A stretch of DNA of 42,741 nucleotides from Pseudomonas entomophila (GCF_029478665.1 NZ_JARPQB010000048.1:1-42741); one strand, 5' to 3'. Counted from the first letter of the stretch, positions 8,310 through 19,246 are shown. Program-made: numbers and translations. Notes: generated by a model from the letters alone, not told the origin.

Positions 8310-8810
8310 ATGGCAAATAACGATCAAAAGCGCGACGAAGGCTACATCGAGAAGCTGGTTCAAGTTAACCGCGTAGCCAAAACCGTAAAAGGCGGCCGTA
8401 TCTTCACCTTCACCGCGCTGACCGTGGTAGGTGATGGCAAGGGTCGTGTTGGCTTCGGCCGTGGCAAATCGCGCGAAGTACCAGCCGCGATCCAGAAAGC
8501 CATGGAAGCTGCCCGTCGCAACATGATTCAGGTCGACCTGAAAGGCACCACCCTGCAGTACGCCACCAAGGCCGCCCACGGCGCCTCGAAGGTCTACATG
8601 CAGCCTGCCTCGGAAGGTACCGGTATCATCGCCGGTGGCGCAATGCGTGCCGTCCTGGAAGTTGCTGGCGTTCAGAACGTCCTGGCCAAGTGCTACGGTT
8701 CGACCAACCCGGTGAACGTGGTTCACGCCACCTTCAAGGGTCTGAAAGCCATGCAATCCCCTGAGTCCATTGCTGCCAAGCGCGGCAAGACTGTCGAGGA
8801 GATCTTCTGA
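8310..8810 (+). CDS. rpsE: 30S ribosomal protein S5
   Basis: S5 (166 residues) helps maintain decoding accuracy at the mRNA entry. It has the dsRBD-like N-domain (GYIEKLVQVNRVAKTVKGGRIFTFTALTVVGDGKGRVGFGRGKSREVPAAI) and a C-terminal S5 fold. The VAKTVKGGR loop, where spectinomycin resistance changes map in other species, looks wild type. Confidence 0.98.
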   Translation: MANNDQKRDEGYIEKLVQVNRVAKTVKGGRIFTFTALTVVGDGKGRVGFGRGKSREVPAAIQKAMEAARRNMIQVDLKGTTLQYATKAAHGASKVYMQPASEGTGIIAGGAMRAVLEVAGVQNVLAKCYGSTNPVNVVHATFKGLKAMQSPESIAAKRGKTVEEIF

Positions 8811-8812
8811 TC

Positions 8813-8989
8813 ATGGCAACCGTAAAAGTAACGCTGATCAAGAGCGTCTCGGGCCGTATCCCTAACCACAAACTGTGCGTTAAGGGTCTGGGTCTGCGTC
8901 GCATCGGTCACACTGTAGAAGTCCAGGATACTCCCGAGAACCGCGGGATGATCAACAAGGCCTACTACATGCTGAAGGTCGAGGGCTAA
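8813..8989 (+). CDS. rpmD: 50S ribosomal protein L30
   Basis: This short gene encodes 58 residues beginning MATVKVTLIKSVSGRIPNHK and ending YYMLKVEG, a clear L30. It starts two bases after the rpsE stop and lies three bases before rplO. L30 contacts 23S rRNA domain II. Its position between rpsE and rplO is the canonical one. Confidence 0.96.
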   Translation: MATVKVTLIKSVSGRIPNHKLCVKGLGLRRIGHTVEVQDTPENRGMINKAYYMLKVEG

Positions 8990-8992
8990 TCA

Positions 8993-9427
8993 ATGAAACT
9001 CAATGATCTGAGTCCAGCGCCGGGTTCCCGTCGCGAGAAGCACCGTCCGGGCCGTGGTATCGGTAGCGGTCTGGGTAAGACCGGTGGCCGTGGCCACAAA
9101 GGTCAGACCTCCCGTTCCGGTGGTTCCATTGCTCCAGGCTTCGAAGGCGGTCAACAGCCGCTGCACCGTCGCCTGCCGAAGTTCGGCTTCGTTTCCCTGA
9201 AAGCCATGGACCGCGCTGAAGTGCGTCTGTCCGAGCTGGCCAAGGTGGAAGGCGATCTGATCACCGTTCAGTCCCTCAAGGACGCCAACGTGATCGGCCA
9301 GCACGTACAGCGCGTGAAAATCATGCTGTCGGGCGAAGTCACTCGCGCAGTCACCCTCAAGGGTATCGCCGTCACCAAAGGTGCACGTGCGGCTATCGAA
9401 GCAGCTGGCGGCAAGTTCGAGGAATAA
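8993..9427 (+). CDS. rplO: 50S ribosomal protein L15
   Basis: L15 (144 residues) is a late-assembly 50S protein. The Gly/Arg-rich N-terminal extension (GSRREKHRPGRGIGSGLGKTGGRGHKGQTSRSGG) that penetrates 23S rRNA is typical. Its stop codon is directly followed by the secY ATG with no spacer, indicating translational coupling. Confidence 0.98.
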   Translation: MKLNDLSPAPGSRREKHRPGRGIGSGLGKTGGRGHKGQTSRSGGSIAPGFEGGQQPLHRRLPKFGFVSLKAMDRAEVRLSELAKVEGDLITVQSLKDANVIGQHVQRVKIMLSGEVTRAVTLKGIAVTKGARAAIEAAGGKFEE

Positions 9428-10759
9428 ATGGCTAAGCAAGGTGCTCTCTCTTCGCTCGGTAAGGGCGGGATGTCGGAACTCTGGGCTCGTCTGCGTTTTC
9501 TGTTCATGGCGATCATCGTCTATCGAATCGGCGCGCACATCCCGGTACCAGGCATTAACCCGGACCGTCTCGCGGATCTGTTCCGGCAGAATGAGGGGAC
9601 CATTCTTAGCTTGTTCAACATGTTTTCCGGCGGCGCGCTGGAGCGCATGAGCATTTTTGCACTGGGGATCATGCCGTACATCTCGGCGTCGATCATCATG
9701 CAGCTCATGACCGCTGTCAGCCCGCAGCTGGAGCAGTTGAAGAAGGAAGGTGAAGCTGGCCGTCGCAAGATCAGCCAGTACACCCGCTACGGCACCGTTA
9801 TCCTGGCGCTGGTCCAAGCCATTGGCATGTCCATTGGCCTGGCCAACCAGGGCGTGGCGTTTTCTGCAGGCCTCGGCTTCCATGTCGTCGCCGTCTCCAC
9901 CTTCGTGGCGGGCGCGATGTTCATGATGTGGCTGGGCGAGCAGATCACCGAGCGCGGTGTGGGCAACGGTATCTCGATGTTGATCTTCGCAGGTATCGTT
10001 GCCGGTCTTCCGAGAGCAATCGGGCAGTCTTTCGAGTCTGCGCGCACAGGCGATATCAACATCTTCGCCCTGGTCGCTATCGGTTTGCTGGCAGTAGCGA
10101 TTATCGGCTTCGTGGTGTTCATTGAGCGTGGTCAGCGTCGTATCGCCGTTCACTACGCCAAGCGTCAGCAGGGCCGCAAGGTCTTCGCTGCGCAGACCAG
10201 CCACTTGCCGCTGAAGGTGAACATGGCGGGCGTAATCCCGGCCATTTTCGCGAGCAGCATTCTGCTGTTCCCGGCTTCGCTGGGTGCCTGGTTCGGTCAG
10301 TCCGAGGGTATGGGCTGGCTGCAGGACATCTCGCAGTCGATCGCTCCTGGTCAGCCGTTGAACATTCTGCTGTTTAGTGCAGGGATCATTTTCTTCTGCT
10401 TCTTCTACACAGCGTTGATGTTCAACCCGAAAGACGTAGCGGAAAACCTGAAGAAGTCCGGTGCCTTTATTCCGGGTATCCGTCCTGGTGAGCAGTCGGC
10501 ACGCTACATTGATGGCGTCCTGACCCGTTTGACCATGTTCGGTGCTCTTTACATGATGGCCGTCTGCCTTCTGCCCCAGTTCCTGGTGGTGGCAGCAAAC
10601 GTGCCGTTCTACCTTGGCGGGACCTCGTTGCTGATTGTGGTAGTGGTTGTGATGGACTTCATGTCCCAAGTACAATCGCACCTCGTTTCGCACCAGTACG
10701 AATCCCTGATGAAGAAAGCCAACCTGAAAGGCTACGGCGGCAGCGGTCTGCTGCGCTGA
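9428..10759 (+). CDS. secY: Protein translocase subunit SecY
   Basis: SecY (443 residues) is the channel of the Sec translocon in the inner membrane. Ten hydrophobic segments can be traced, the first around residues 20-40 (LRFLFMAIIVYRIGAHIPVPG). The plug-region sequence GGALERMSIFALGIMPYISASIIMQL and the ribosome/SecA-binding loop IERGQRRIAVHYAKRQQGRK are present. It follows rplO without any gap, as in most proteobacteria. Confidence 0.98.
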   Translation: MAKQGALSSLGKGGMSELWARLRFLFMAIIVYRIGAHIPVPGINPDRLADLFRQNEGTILSLFNMFSGGALERMSIFALGIMPYISASIIMQLMTAVSPQLEQLKKEGEAGRRKISQYTRYGTVILALVQAIGMSIGLANQGVAFSAGLGFHVVAVSTFVAGAMFMMWLGEQITERGVGNGISMLIFAGIVAGLPRAIGQSFESARTGDINIFALVAIGLLAVAIIGFVVFIERGQRRIAVHYAKRQQGRKVFAAQTSHLPLKVNMAGVIPAIFASSILLFPASLGAWFGQSEGMGWLQDISQSIAPGQPLNILLFSAGIIFFCFFYTALMFNPKDVAENLKKSGAFIPGIRPGEQSARYIDGVLTRLTMFGALYMMAVCLLPQFLVVAANVPFYLGGTSLLIVVVVVMDFMSQVQSHLVSHQYESLMKKANLKGYGGSGLLR

Positions 10760-10789
10760 TTTAGCCCCCTAAGGTTCGAGGAGTCGGTA

Positions 10790-10906
10790 ATGAAAGTTCG
10801 TGCATCGGTGAAAAAGCTGTGCCGTAACTGCAAGATCATTCGTCGCGAAGGTATCGTGCGCGTGATCTGCAGCGCGGAACCGCGTCACAAGCAGCGCCAA
10901 GGCTGA
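10790..10906 (+). CDS. rpmJ: 50S ribosomal protein L36 (zinc-binding form)
   Basis: This is a 38-residue protein, MKVRASVKKLCRNCKIIRREG...CSAEPRHKQRQG. Cys11, Cys14, Cys27 and His33 form the zinc ribbon of the C-plus type of L36. An AGGAG (10778-10782) precedes the ATG. Cells with this form often keep a zinc-free paralogue elsewhere under Zur control; none is visible here. It is the last gene before the rpsM leader. Confidence 0.96.
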   Translation: MKVRASVKKLCRNCKIIRREGIVRVICSAEPRHKQRQG

Positions 10907-10923
10907 GTGTGATCTGCGCTTCA

Positions 10924-10951
10924 AACCCAGCAGCTAGTGTGCTGCTGGGTT
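10924..10951 (+). terminator. Hairpin between rpmJ and rpsM (likely partial terminator)
   Basis: A perfect 11-bp stem (10924-10934 with 10941-10951) has a TAGTGT loop. It is not followed by a good T tract (GATTATTCG), so termination is probably incomplete. Its last two bases form the start of the -35 box of the candidate rpsM promoter. Confidence 0.6.
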
Positions 10952-10978
10952 GATTATTCGTTTCTACAGCGATATTAT
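10950..10978 (+). promoter_or_regulatory. Candidate sigma70 promoter for rpsM-rpsK-rpsD-rpoA-rplQ
   Basis: TTGATT (10950-10955), 17 bp spacer, TATTAT (10973-10978). It would make the alpha segment, including RNA polymerase alpha, partly independent of upstream transcription. Confidence 0.55.
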
Positions 10979-11019
10979 CTCGCGCCCTATTTCTTGGCTT
11001 CCGGGGCGTAGGTAGCTGT
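10966..11019 (+). promoter_or_regulatory. Possible alpha-operon leader structure upstream of rpsM
   Basis: ACAGC (10966-10970) can pair with GCTGT (11015-11019), enclosing CGCCC (10983-10987) paired with GGGCG (11004-11008). The structure ends just before TTGGAG of the rpsM ribosome binding site. In E. coli the equivalent place holds a pseudoknot bound by S4. Equivalence here is inferred from position, not sequence match. The outer arm starts upstream of the likely start site of the 10950 promoter, so only read-through RNA could form all of it. Confidence 0.35.
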
Positions 11020-11037
11020 CAATTGGAGTCCCACTGA

Positions 11038-11394
11038 ATGGCCCGTATTGCAGGCGTCAACATTCCAGATAACAAGCATACTGTTATCTCGCTGACCTAC
11101 ATCTATGGTGTCGGTCGCACAACTGCACAGAAGATCTGTGCAGACGCTGGTGTCAACCCAGCCGCTAAGATCAAGGATCTGAGCGACGAGCAAATCGAAA
11201 CCCTGCGTGGCGAAGTCGCGAAGTTCACCACCGAAGGTGACCTGCGTCGTGACATCAACATGAAGATCAAGCGCTTGATGGACCTGGGTTGCTACCGCGG
11301 CCTGCGTCATCGTAAAGGTCTGCCGGTTCGCGGTCAGCGCACCAAGACCAACGCACGCACCCGTAAGGGCCCGCGTAAGCCGATCCGCAAGTAA
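11038..11394 (+). CDS. rpsM: 30S ribosomal protein S13
   Basis: S13 (118 residues, [34 protein letters not shown]) lies in the 30S head and contacts P-site tRNA through its basic C-terminal tail ([25 protein letters not shown]). The ATG at 11038 follows TTGGAG (11022-11027). It opens the alpha operon with rpsK, rpsD, rpoA and rplQ. Confidence 0.98.
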
Positions 11395-11412
11395 CCGCCC
11401 AGGAATATAGAC

Positions 11413-11802
11413 ATGGCAAAACCTGCTGCTCGTCCTCGTAAGAAAGTCAAAAAGACAGTGGTTGATGGCATCGCCCATATCCATGCGTCTTTCAACAACA
11501 CCATCGTGACCATCACCGACCGTCAGGGCAACGCACTGTCCTGGGCTACTTCCGGTGGTTCGGGTTTCCGTGGTTCGCGCAAATCCACCCCGTTCGCAGC
11601 CCAGATCGCTGCTGAGCGTGCTGGTCAAGCTGCGCTGGAATATGGTCTGAAAAACCTCGACGTCAACGTCAAGGGTCCAGGTCCAGGTCGTGAATCCGCC
11701 GTTCGTGCACTGAACAGCTGCGGCTACAAGATCGCCAGCATCACCGACGTGACGCCAATCCCGCATAACGGGTGCCGTCCGCCGAAGAAGCGTCGCGTGT
11801 AA
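11413..11802 (+). CDS. rpsK: 30S ribosomal protein S11
   Basis: S11 (129 residues) is a platform protein near the mRNA exit. The block [45 protein letters not shown] and the C-terminus [18 protein letters not shown] are family hallmarks. It is 18 bases downstream of rpsM behind AGGAA. Confidence 0.98.
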
Positions 11803-11817
11803 TCAGGAGACAGATAA

Positions 11818-12438
11818 ATGGCACGTTACATTGGTCCAAAATGCAAACTGTCTCGCCGTGAAGGCACTGACCTGTTCCTGAAGAGCGGCGTTCGCGCTCT
11901 GGAATCGAAGTGCAACATCGAAGCAGCCCCAGGTATCCACGGCCAGCGCCGTGGCCGTCAGTCCGACTACGGTACCCAGCTGCGCGAGAAACAAAAAGTC
12001 CGTCGTATCTACGGCGTGCTGGAGCGTCAATTCCGCGGTTACTACCAAGCGGCTGCCTCGAAGAAAGGCGCCACCGGTGAGAACCTGCTGCAGATGCTCG
12101 AGTGCCGTCTGGATAACGTCGTCTACCGTATGGGCTTCGGCTCGACTCGTTCCGAGTCGCGTCAGCTGGTTTCGCACAAAGCGATCAGCGTCAACGGTAA
12201 GACTGTGAACATTCCATCCTACCAAGTTCGTCCGGGTGACGTGGTCTCGGTTCGCGAGAAGTCGCTGAACCAGCTGCGCATTGTTCAAGCCCTTGAACTG
12301 TGCGCCCAGCGTGGCCGCGTTGAGTGGGTAGACGTGGATGCTGCTAAAAAGTCGGGCGTTTTCAAGAACGTTCCTGCTCGCAGCGACCTGTCCGCCGACA
12401 TCAACGAAAACCTGATTGTCGAGCTCTACTCCAAGTAA
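11818..12438 (+). CDS. rpsD: 30S ribosomal protein S4
   Basis: S4 (206 residues) nucleates 30S assembly, affects decoding fidelity, and in E. coli represses the alpha operon. The N-terminal MARYIGPKCKLSRREGTDLFLKSG lacks the four-cysteine zinc motif. The S4 RNA-binding domain (LDNVVYRMGFGSTRSESRQLVSHKAISVNGKTVNIPSYQVRPGD) is intact. It starts behind AGGAGA, 15 bases after rpsK. Confidence 0.98.
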   Translation: MARYIGPKCKLSRREGTDLFLKSGVRALESKCNIEAAPGIHGQRRGRQSDYGTQLREKQKVRRIYGVLERQFRGYYQAAASKKGATGENLLQMLECRLDNVVYRMGFGSTRSESRQLVSHKAISVNGKTVNIPSYQVRPGDVVSVREKSLNQLRIVQALELCAQRGRVEWVDVDAAKKSGVFKNVPARSDLSADINENLIVELYSK

Positions 12439-12460
12439 GGGCTAGAAAATAGGTGCATCC

Positions 12461-13462
12461 ATGCAGATTTCGGTAAATGAGTTTCTGACACCCCGCCACA
12501 TCGATGTGCAGGTTGTCAGTCCAACCCGCGCCAAGATCACGCTCGAGCCTCTCGAGCGTGGCTTCGGCCATACCCTGGGCAACGCGCTGCGCCGCATCCT
12601 GTTGTCCTCCATGCCTGGCTGTGCAGTAGTCGAGGCCGAGATCGACGGCGTACTCCATGAGTACTCCGCGATCGAAGGTGTACAGGAAGACGTCATTGAA
12701 ATCCTGTTGAACCTGAAAGGCCTGGCTATCAAACTGCACGGTCGTGACGAAGTTACGCTGACCTTGTCGAAAAAGGGTTCGGGGGTGGTTACCGCTGCCG
12801 ATATTCAGCTGGATCACGATGTCGAGATCGTCAACCCCGATCACGTAATCGCGAACCTGGCGTCCAACGGCGCCCTGAACATGAAGCTCACCGTAGCTCG
12901 TGGTCGCGGTTACGAGCCGGCCGACTCCCGTCAAACCGACGAAGACGAAAGCCGTAGCATTGGTCGCCTTCAGCTGGACGCTTCGTTCAGCCCGGTGCGT
13001 CGTATCGCCTATGTGGTCGAGAACGCCCGTGTTGAGCAGCGTACCAACCTGGACAAGCTGGTCATCGATCTGGAAACCAACGGTACCCTGGATCCTGAAG
13101 AGGCCATCCGTCGTGCCGCGACCATCCTGCAACAGCAGCTGGCCGCGTTCGTCGACCTCAAAGGTGACAGCGAGCCGGTTGTGGTCGAGCAGGAAGACGA
13201 GATCGATCCGATCCTGCTGCGCCCGGTTGACGACCTGGAACTGACCGTACGTTCGGCCAACTGCCTCAAGGCGGAGAACATCTACTACATCGGCGACCTG
13301 ATTCAGCGTACCGAAGTAGAGCTGTTGAAGACTCCTAACCTGGGCAAGAAGTCCCTGACTGAAATCAAGGACGTCCTGGCCTCCCGTGGTCTGTCTCTCG
13401 GCATGCGCCTCGACAACTGGCCGCCTGCAAGTCTTAAGAAGGACGACAAGGCGACTGCCTGA
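12461..13462 (+). CDS. rpoA: DNA-directed RNA polymerase subunit alpha
   Basis: RpoA (333 residues) dimerises to start RNA polymerase assembly. The N-terminal domain has the signature [29 protein letters not shown]. After an acidic linker the C-terminal domain ([66 protein letters not shown]) carries the surface that contacts UP elements and activators. The gene lies between rpsD and rplQ as in most bacteria. Confidence 0.99.
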
Positions 13463-13504
13463 TCGTCGTAATCACCGAACGTAGTGTTTGGTAAGGAATG
13501 AATC

Positions 13505-13891
13505 ATGCGTCATCGTAAAAGTGGACGTCACCTGAGCCGTACCAGCTCTCACCGCAAGGCCATGTTCCAGAACATGGCAGTGTCGCTGATCGAGCACGAG
13601 CTGATCAAAACCACCCTGCCGAAAGCCAAGGAACTGCGCCGCGTTGCCGAGCCGCTGATCACCCTGGCCAAGGAAGACAGCGTAGCCAACCGTCGTCTGG
13701 CCTTCGACCGTACCCGTTCGAAGTCCGCCGTTGGCAAACTGTTCAACGATCTGGGCAAGCGCTACGCCACCCGTCAGGGCGGCTACCTGCGCATCCTGAA
13801 GTGCGGTTTCCGCGCTGGCGACAACGCGCCTATGGCGTACGTCGAGCTGGTTGATCGTCCAGTCGGTGGTGCTGTAGAAGCTGCCGAGTAA
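13505..13891 (+). CDS. rplQ: 50S ribosomal protein L17
   Basis: L17 (128 residues, MRHRKSGRHLSRTSSHRKAMFQNMAVSLIEHELIKTTLPKAKELRR) lies near the tunnel exit. It is the last gene of the ribosomal cluster. AAGGAATGAATC precedes the ATG, and a clear terminator follows 20 bases after the stop. Confidence 0.98.
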   Translation: MRHRKSGRHLSRTSSHRKAMFQNMAVSLIEHELIKTTLPKAKELRRVAEPLITLAKEDSVANRRLAFDRTRSKSAVGKLFNDLGKRYATRQGGYLRILKCGFRAGDNAPMAYVELVDRPVGGAVEAAE

Positions 13892-13911
13892 GACGTTCTG
13901 TCTGCTACAAG

Positions 13912-13937
13912 AAACCGGGCCTAGTGCCCGGTTTTTT
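13912..13937 (+). terminator. Rho-independent terminator after rplQ
   Basis: AAACCGGGC (13912-13920) pairs with GCCCGGTTT (13926-13934) around a CTAGT loop, with a six-T tract at 13932-13937. It ends the ribosomal protein cluster. Confidence 0.93.
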
Positions 13938-14063
13938 GTATCTGTATGAATTGTAATTTTCTATCGAAACTAAAAAATCAATGAATTAGTTAATGGAATC
14001 ATGCTCGCGGATACTCCTCTACATACCGCCTAGCCGGCGATTAGAGACCGATAAGGAGAGCCC
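13938..14063 (+). promoter_or_regulatory. AT-rich katA upstream region
   Basis: This 126-bp region is clearly more AT-rich than its surroundings and must hold the katA promoter. I see no convincing -35/-10 pair; GATACT (14010-14015) is a possible -10. ATTG-N7-CTAT at 13950-13964 resembles one half of an OxyR site, but the second half (13972-13986) does not match well. The ribosome binding site AAGGAG (14052-14057) is good. Confidence 0.35.
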
Positions 14064-15503
14064 ATGAGCAAGATTCTGACCACCGCCAGCGGTGCACCTG
14101 TAGCCGACAACCAGAATTCCCGTTCCGCAGGCCCCCGCGGCCCCTTGTTGCTCGACGATTTTCACCTGATCGAGAAACTCGCCCACTTCAACCGCGAGAA
14201 CATCCCCGAGCGCCGCGTACACGCCAAGGGTTCGGGCGCCTTTGGCACCTTCACCGTTACCCGCGATATTACCTATCTGACCTGCGCCAAACTGTTCAAT
14301 GCGGTGGGCAAGCGGACCGAGACGTTCCTGCGCTTCTCCACCGTGGGTGGTGAGCGGGGTTCGGCCGACACTGAGCGCGATCCTCGTGGCTTTGCGGTCA
14401 AGTTCTACACCGAGGAAGGCAACTGGGACATCGTCGGCAACAACACGCCAGTGTTCTTCATCCGTGATCCGCTGAAGTTCCCGGATTTCATCCACACCCA
14501 AAAGCGCCACCCTCAAACCAACCTGAAGAATGCCCAAATGATGTGGGACTTCTGGTCGCATTCGCCTGAAGCACTGCACCAGGTCACCATCTTGTTCTCC
14601 GATCGTGGAATTCCGGATGGCTACCGCCACATGCACGGTTTTGGCAGCCACACCTACAGCTTGGTTAACGACAAGGGCGTACGCACTTGGGTGAAGTGGC
14701 ACTTCAAGACCCAGCAGGGCATCAAGAACCTGGCGCCGGCGGATGCTGCGCGCCTGGCGGGCACTGATCCTGACTATGCACAGCGCGACCTGTTCGAGGC
14801 CATCGAGCGTGGTGACTTCCCACGCTGGAGCGTGTGTATCCAGGTGATGAGCGAGGATGAGGCCGCGAACCGCCAAGAGAACCCGTTCGACGTGACCAAG
14901 ACCTGGTCGCAGAAGGACTATCCGCTGATTGAAGTGGGCGTTTTGGAGCTCAACCGCAACCCGCTCAACTACTTCGCCGAGGTGGAGCAGGCAGCCTTCG
15001 GTCCCAGCAACATGGTCCCGGGTGTCGGCCTGTCACCTGACCGCATGCTGCAAGGTCGTGTGTTCGCTTACGCCGATGCCCACCGCTACCGTGTGGGTAC
15101 CAACCACCAGCAGCTGCCGGTCAATGCGCCGCGTAGCCCGGTGCACAGTTACCAGCGTGACGGCGCCATGGCCACGGGCAGCTACGGTGGCGCGCCGAAC
15201 TATGAGCCGAACAGCTATGGTGATGCACCTAAGCAGTCGCCACGTCACGCCGAACCGGCACAGGCGTTGAGCGGCGCGGCCGACTGCCACGATCACCGCG
15301 AAGACAGTGATTACTACAGCCATGCTGGAGCGTTGTTCCGGTTGATGAGCGATGAGCAGCGGGCACTGTTGATCAGCAACATAGCCGGGACTATGGCGGG
15401 GGTCAGCGAAGACGTTGTTCAGCGCCAGTTGCAGCACTTCTTCAAGGCCGACCCAGCATATGGTGAAGGCATTGCCAAAGCCTTGGGCATGAATCTCGCC
15501 TAA
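14064..15503 (+). CDS. katA: Monofunctional haem catalase
   Basis: The 479-residue enzyme dismutates hydrogen peroxide to water and oxygen. Length and sequence fit small-subunit clade 3 catalases such as P. aeruginosa KatA. Active-site residues are visible: His53 in RRVHAKGSGAFG, Asn126 in DIVGNNTPVFF, and the haem-ligating Tyr336 in RVFAYADAHRYRVG. No signal peptide is seen, so it is probably cytoplasmic. It is monocistronic between two terminators, next to the ferritin gene, an arrangement that pairs peroxide removal with iron storage. OxyR or iron control is plausible from family knowledge but is not proven by the sequence. Confidence 0.97.
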   Translation: MSKILTTASGAPVADNQNSRSAGPRGPLLLDDFHLIEKLAHFNRENIPERRVHAKGSGAFGTFTVTRDITYLTCAKLFNAVGKRTETFLRFSTVGGERGSADTERDPRGFAVKFYTEEGNWDIVGNNTPVFFIRDPLKFPDFIHTQKRHPQTNLKNAQMMWDFWSHSPEALHQVTILFSDRGIPDGYRHMHGFGSHTYSLVNDKGVRTWVKWHFKTQQGIKNLAPADAARLAGTDPDYAQRDLFEAIERGDFPRWSVCIQVMSEDEAANRQENPFDVTKTWSQKDYPLIEVGVLELNRNPLNYFAEVEQAAFGPSNMVPGVGLSPDRMLQGRVFAYADAHRYRVGTNHQQLPVNAPRSPVHSYQRDGAMATGSYGGAPNYEPNSYGDAPKQSPRHAEPAQALSGAADCHDHREDSDYYSHAGALFRLMSDEQRALLISNIAGTMAGVSEDVVQRQLQHFFKADPAYGEGIAKALGMNLA

Positions 15504-15520
15504 GTCGAAGTGATAAGAAG

Positions 15521-15545
15521 AACCGCCCTCATTTGGGCGGTTTTT
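15521..15545 (+). terminator. Rho-independent terminator after katA
   Basis: AACCGCCC (15521-15528) pairs with GGGCGGTT (15535-15542) with loop TCATTT, followed by TTT. It separates katA from the ferritin gene. Confidence 0.9.
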
Positions 15546-15665
15546 CAATGAAAATCACTACCGTTCAACCGTTTTTTTGCATCTTATTGCGCATTTCCCA
15601 GTGACCGCGAGCAGAAGCTGGTTCAAACTATGTTCATTGACGCATTCACAGGGAGAAGCAGGGCG

Positions 15666-16130
15666 ATGCAAGGTCACCCGGACGTAATCAATTACCTCGT
15701 CACGTTGCTGAAAGGCGAGCTGGCCGCGCGCGACCAGTACTTCATTCACTCGCGGATGTACGAAGACTGGGGCCTGGGCAAGCTCTACGAGCGTATCAAC
15801 CACGAGATGGAGGAAGAGACCCAGCACGCCGATGCGCTGATGCGCCGTATCCTGATGCTCGAAGGCACGCCCGACATGCGCGCCGACGACCTGGAAGTAG
15901 GCAGTACCGTGCCGGAGATGATCGAGGCCGACTTGAAGCTCGAGTACAAGGTCCGTGCCGCGTTGTGCAAGGGCATCGAGCTGTGCGAGCTGCACAAGGA
16001 TTACATCAGCCGCGACATCCTGCGCGCGCAACTGGCGGATACCGAGGAAGATCACACTTACTGGCTGGAGAAGCAGCAAGGGTTGATCAAGGCTATTGGC
16101 CTGGAGAACTACCTGCAGTCGCAGATGTGA
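15666..16130 (+). CDS. Bacterioferritin-family ferritin lacking the haem ligand (FtnA/Bfr alpha-type)
   Basis: The protein has 154 residues starting MQGHPDVINYLVTLLKGELAARDQYF. The frame is open from 15630, but the ATG at 15666 behind GGAGAA (15652-15657) gives the family length. It forms a 24-subunit iron store. All six ferroxidase ligands are present: Glu18, Glu51, His54, Glu93, Glu127 and His130. The position equal to E. coli Met52, the axial haem ligand, is Thr (HEMEEETQHAD), so this subunit alone should not bind the inter-subunit haem. This agrees with the katA-linked P. aeruginosa protein PA4235, which was first called BfrA and later recognised as FtnA. It may be annotated as bfr. Transcription probably starts in the 120 bases after the katA terminator; no clear promoter was found. 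Confidence 0.93.
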   Translation: MQGHPDVINYLVTLLKGELAARDQYFIHSRMYEDWGLGKLYERINHEMEEETQHADALMRRILMLEGTPDMRADDLEVGSTVPEMIEADLKLEYKVRAALCKGIELCELHKDYISRDILRAQLADTEEDHTYWLEKQQGLIKAIGLENYLQSQM

Positions 16131-16143
16131 TCGGTCGGCGCTG

Positions 16144-16214
16144 TTCGCCGGCAAGCCGGCTCCTACGGGGTCCCAGGTGCGCCGCTCTTCAGTAGGAGCC
16201 AGCTTGCTGGCGAA
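16144..16214. repeat. Inverted pair of REP elements between ferritin gene and uvrA
   Basis: The left copy (16144-16166) and the inverted right copy (16192-16214) are 23-base elements that differ at two bases. Each has its own small hairpin: GCCGGC-AA-GCCGGC at 16147-16160 and GCCAGC-TT-GCTGGC at 16198-16211. The two differences are compensatory within the second hairpin. The TCCTAC/GTAGGA tail is typical of Pseudomonas REP sequences. It lies in the gap between convergent genes, the usual site. Confidence 0.88.
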
Positions 16215-16234
16215 CTGGTCGGTGCAGGCCACAT

Positions 16235-16273
16235 AAAAAAGCCCCTGGCATTCAACGATGCCAGGGGCTTTTT
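16235..16273. terminator. Bidirectional terminator between ferritin gene and uvrA
   Basis: GCCCCTGGCAT (16241-16251) pairs with ATGCCAGGGGC (16258-16268). There are six A before and five T after, so it can work on both strands for the convergent ferritin and uvrA genes. Confidence 0.92.
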
Positions 16274-16282
16274 CACATCAAG

Positions 16283-19117
<2,835 letters not shown>

Positions 19118-19148
19118 TGCGGCCTCGCTCGGCGGGCATAAACACAGG

Positions 19149-19178
19149 AGTATACGGCGCGCTGCCAGTACGCGGCAA
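19149..19178 (-). promoter_or_regulatory. Candidate uvrA promoter
   Basis: On the minus strand, TTGCCG (19178-19173), an 18-bp spacer and TATACT (19154-19149) lie 32 bases before the GTG start of uvrA. Confidence 0.5.
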
Positions 19179-19210
19179 AGCGTCACGTATATGCCGTCCA
19201 CGCGTCGGAC

Positions 19211-19219
19211 TGATAGAAT
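19211..19219 (+). promoter_or_regulatory. Candidate extended -10 promoter of the MFS gene
   Basis: TGATAGAAT fits an extended -10 (TGn plus TAGAAT at 19214-19219). There is no good -35 box at 17 bp. It is divergent from, and close to, the uvrA promoter. Confidence 0.45.
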
Positions 19220-19246
19220 CGCCGCCGGTTCACACGAGGTTATTCC

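Noticed and set aside
13950..13986. OxyR-like site before katA.
   Set aside because: Only the first half (ATTG-N7-CTAT) resembles the motif; the second half does not, and no promoter in the correct register was found, so I do not list it as a site.
19118..19246. LexA (SOS) box in the uvrA-MFS gap or before ssb.
   Set aside because: No CTGT-N8-ACAG or close variant is visible on either strand, although E. coli uvrA and ssb share one.
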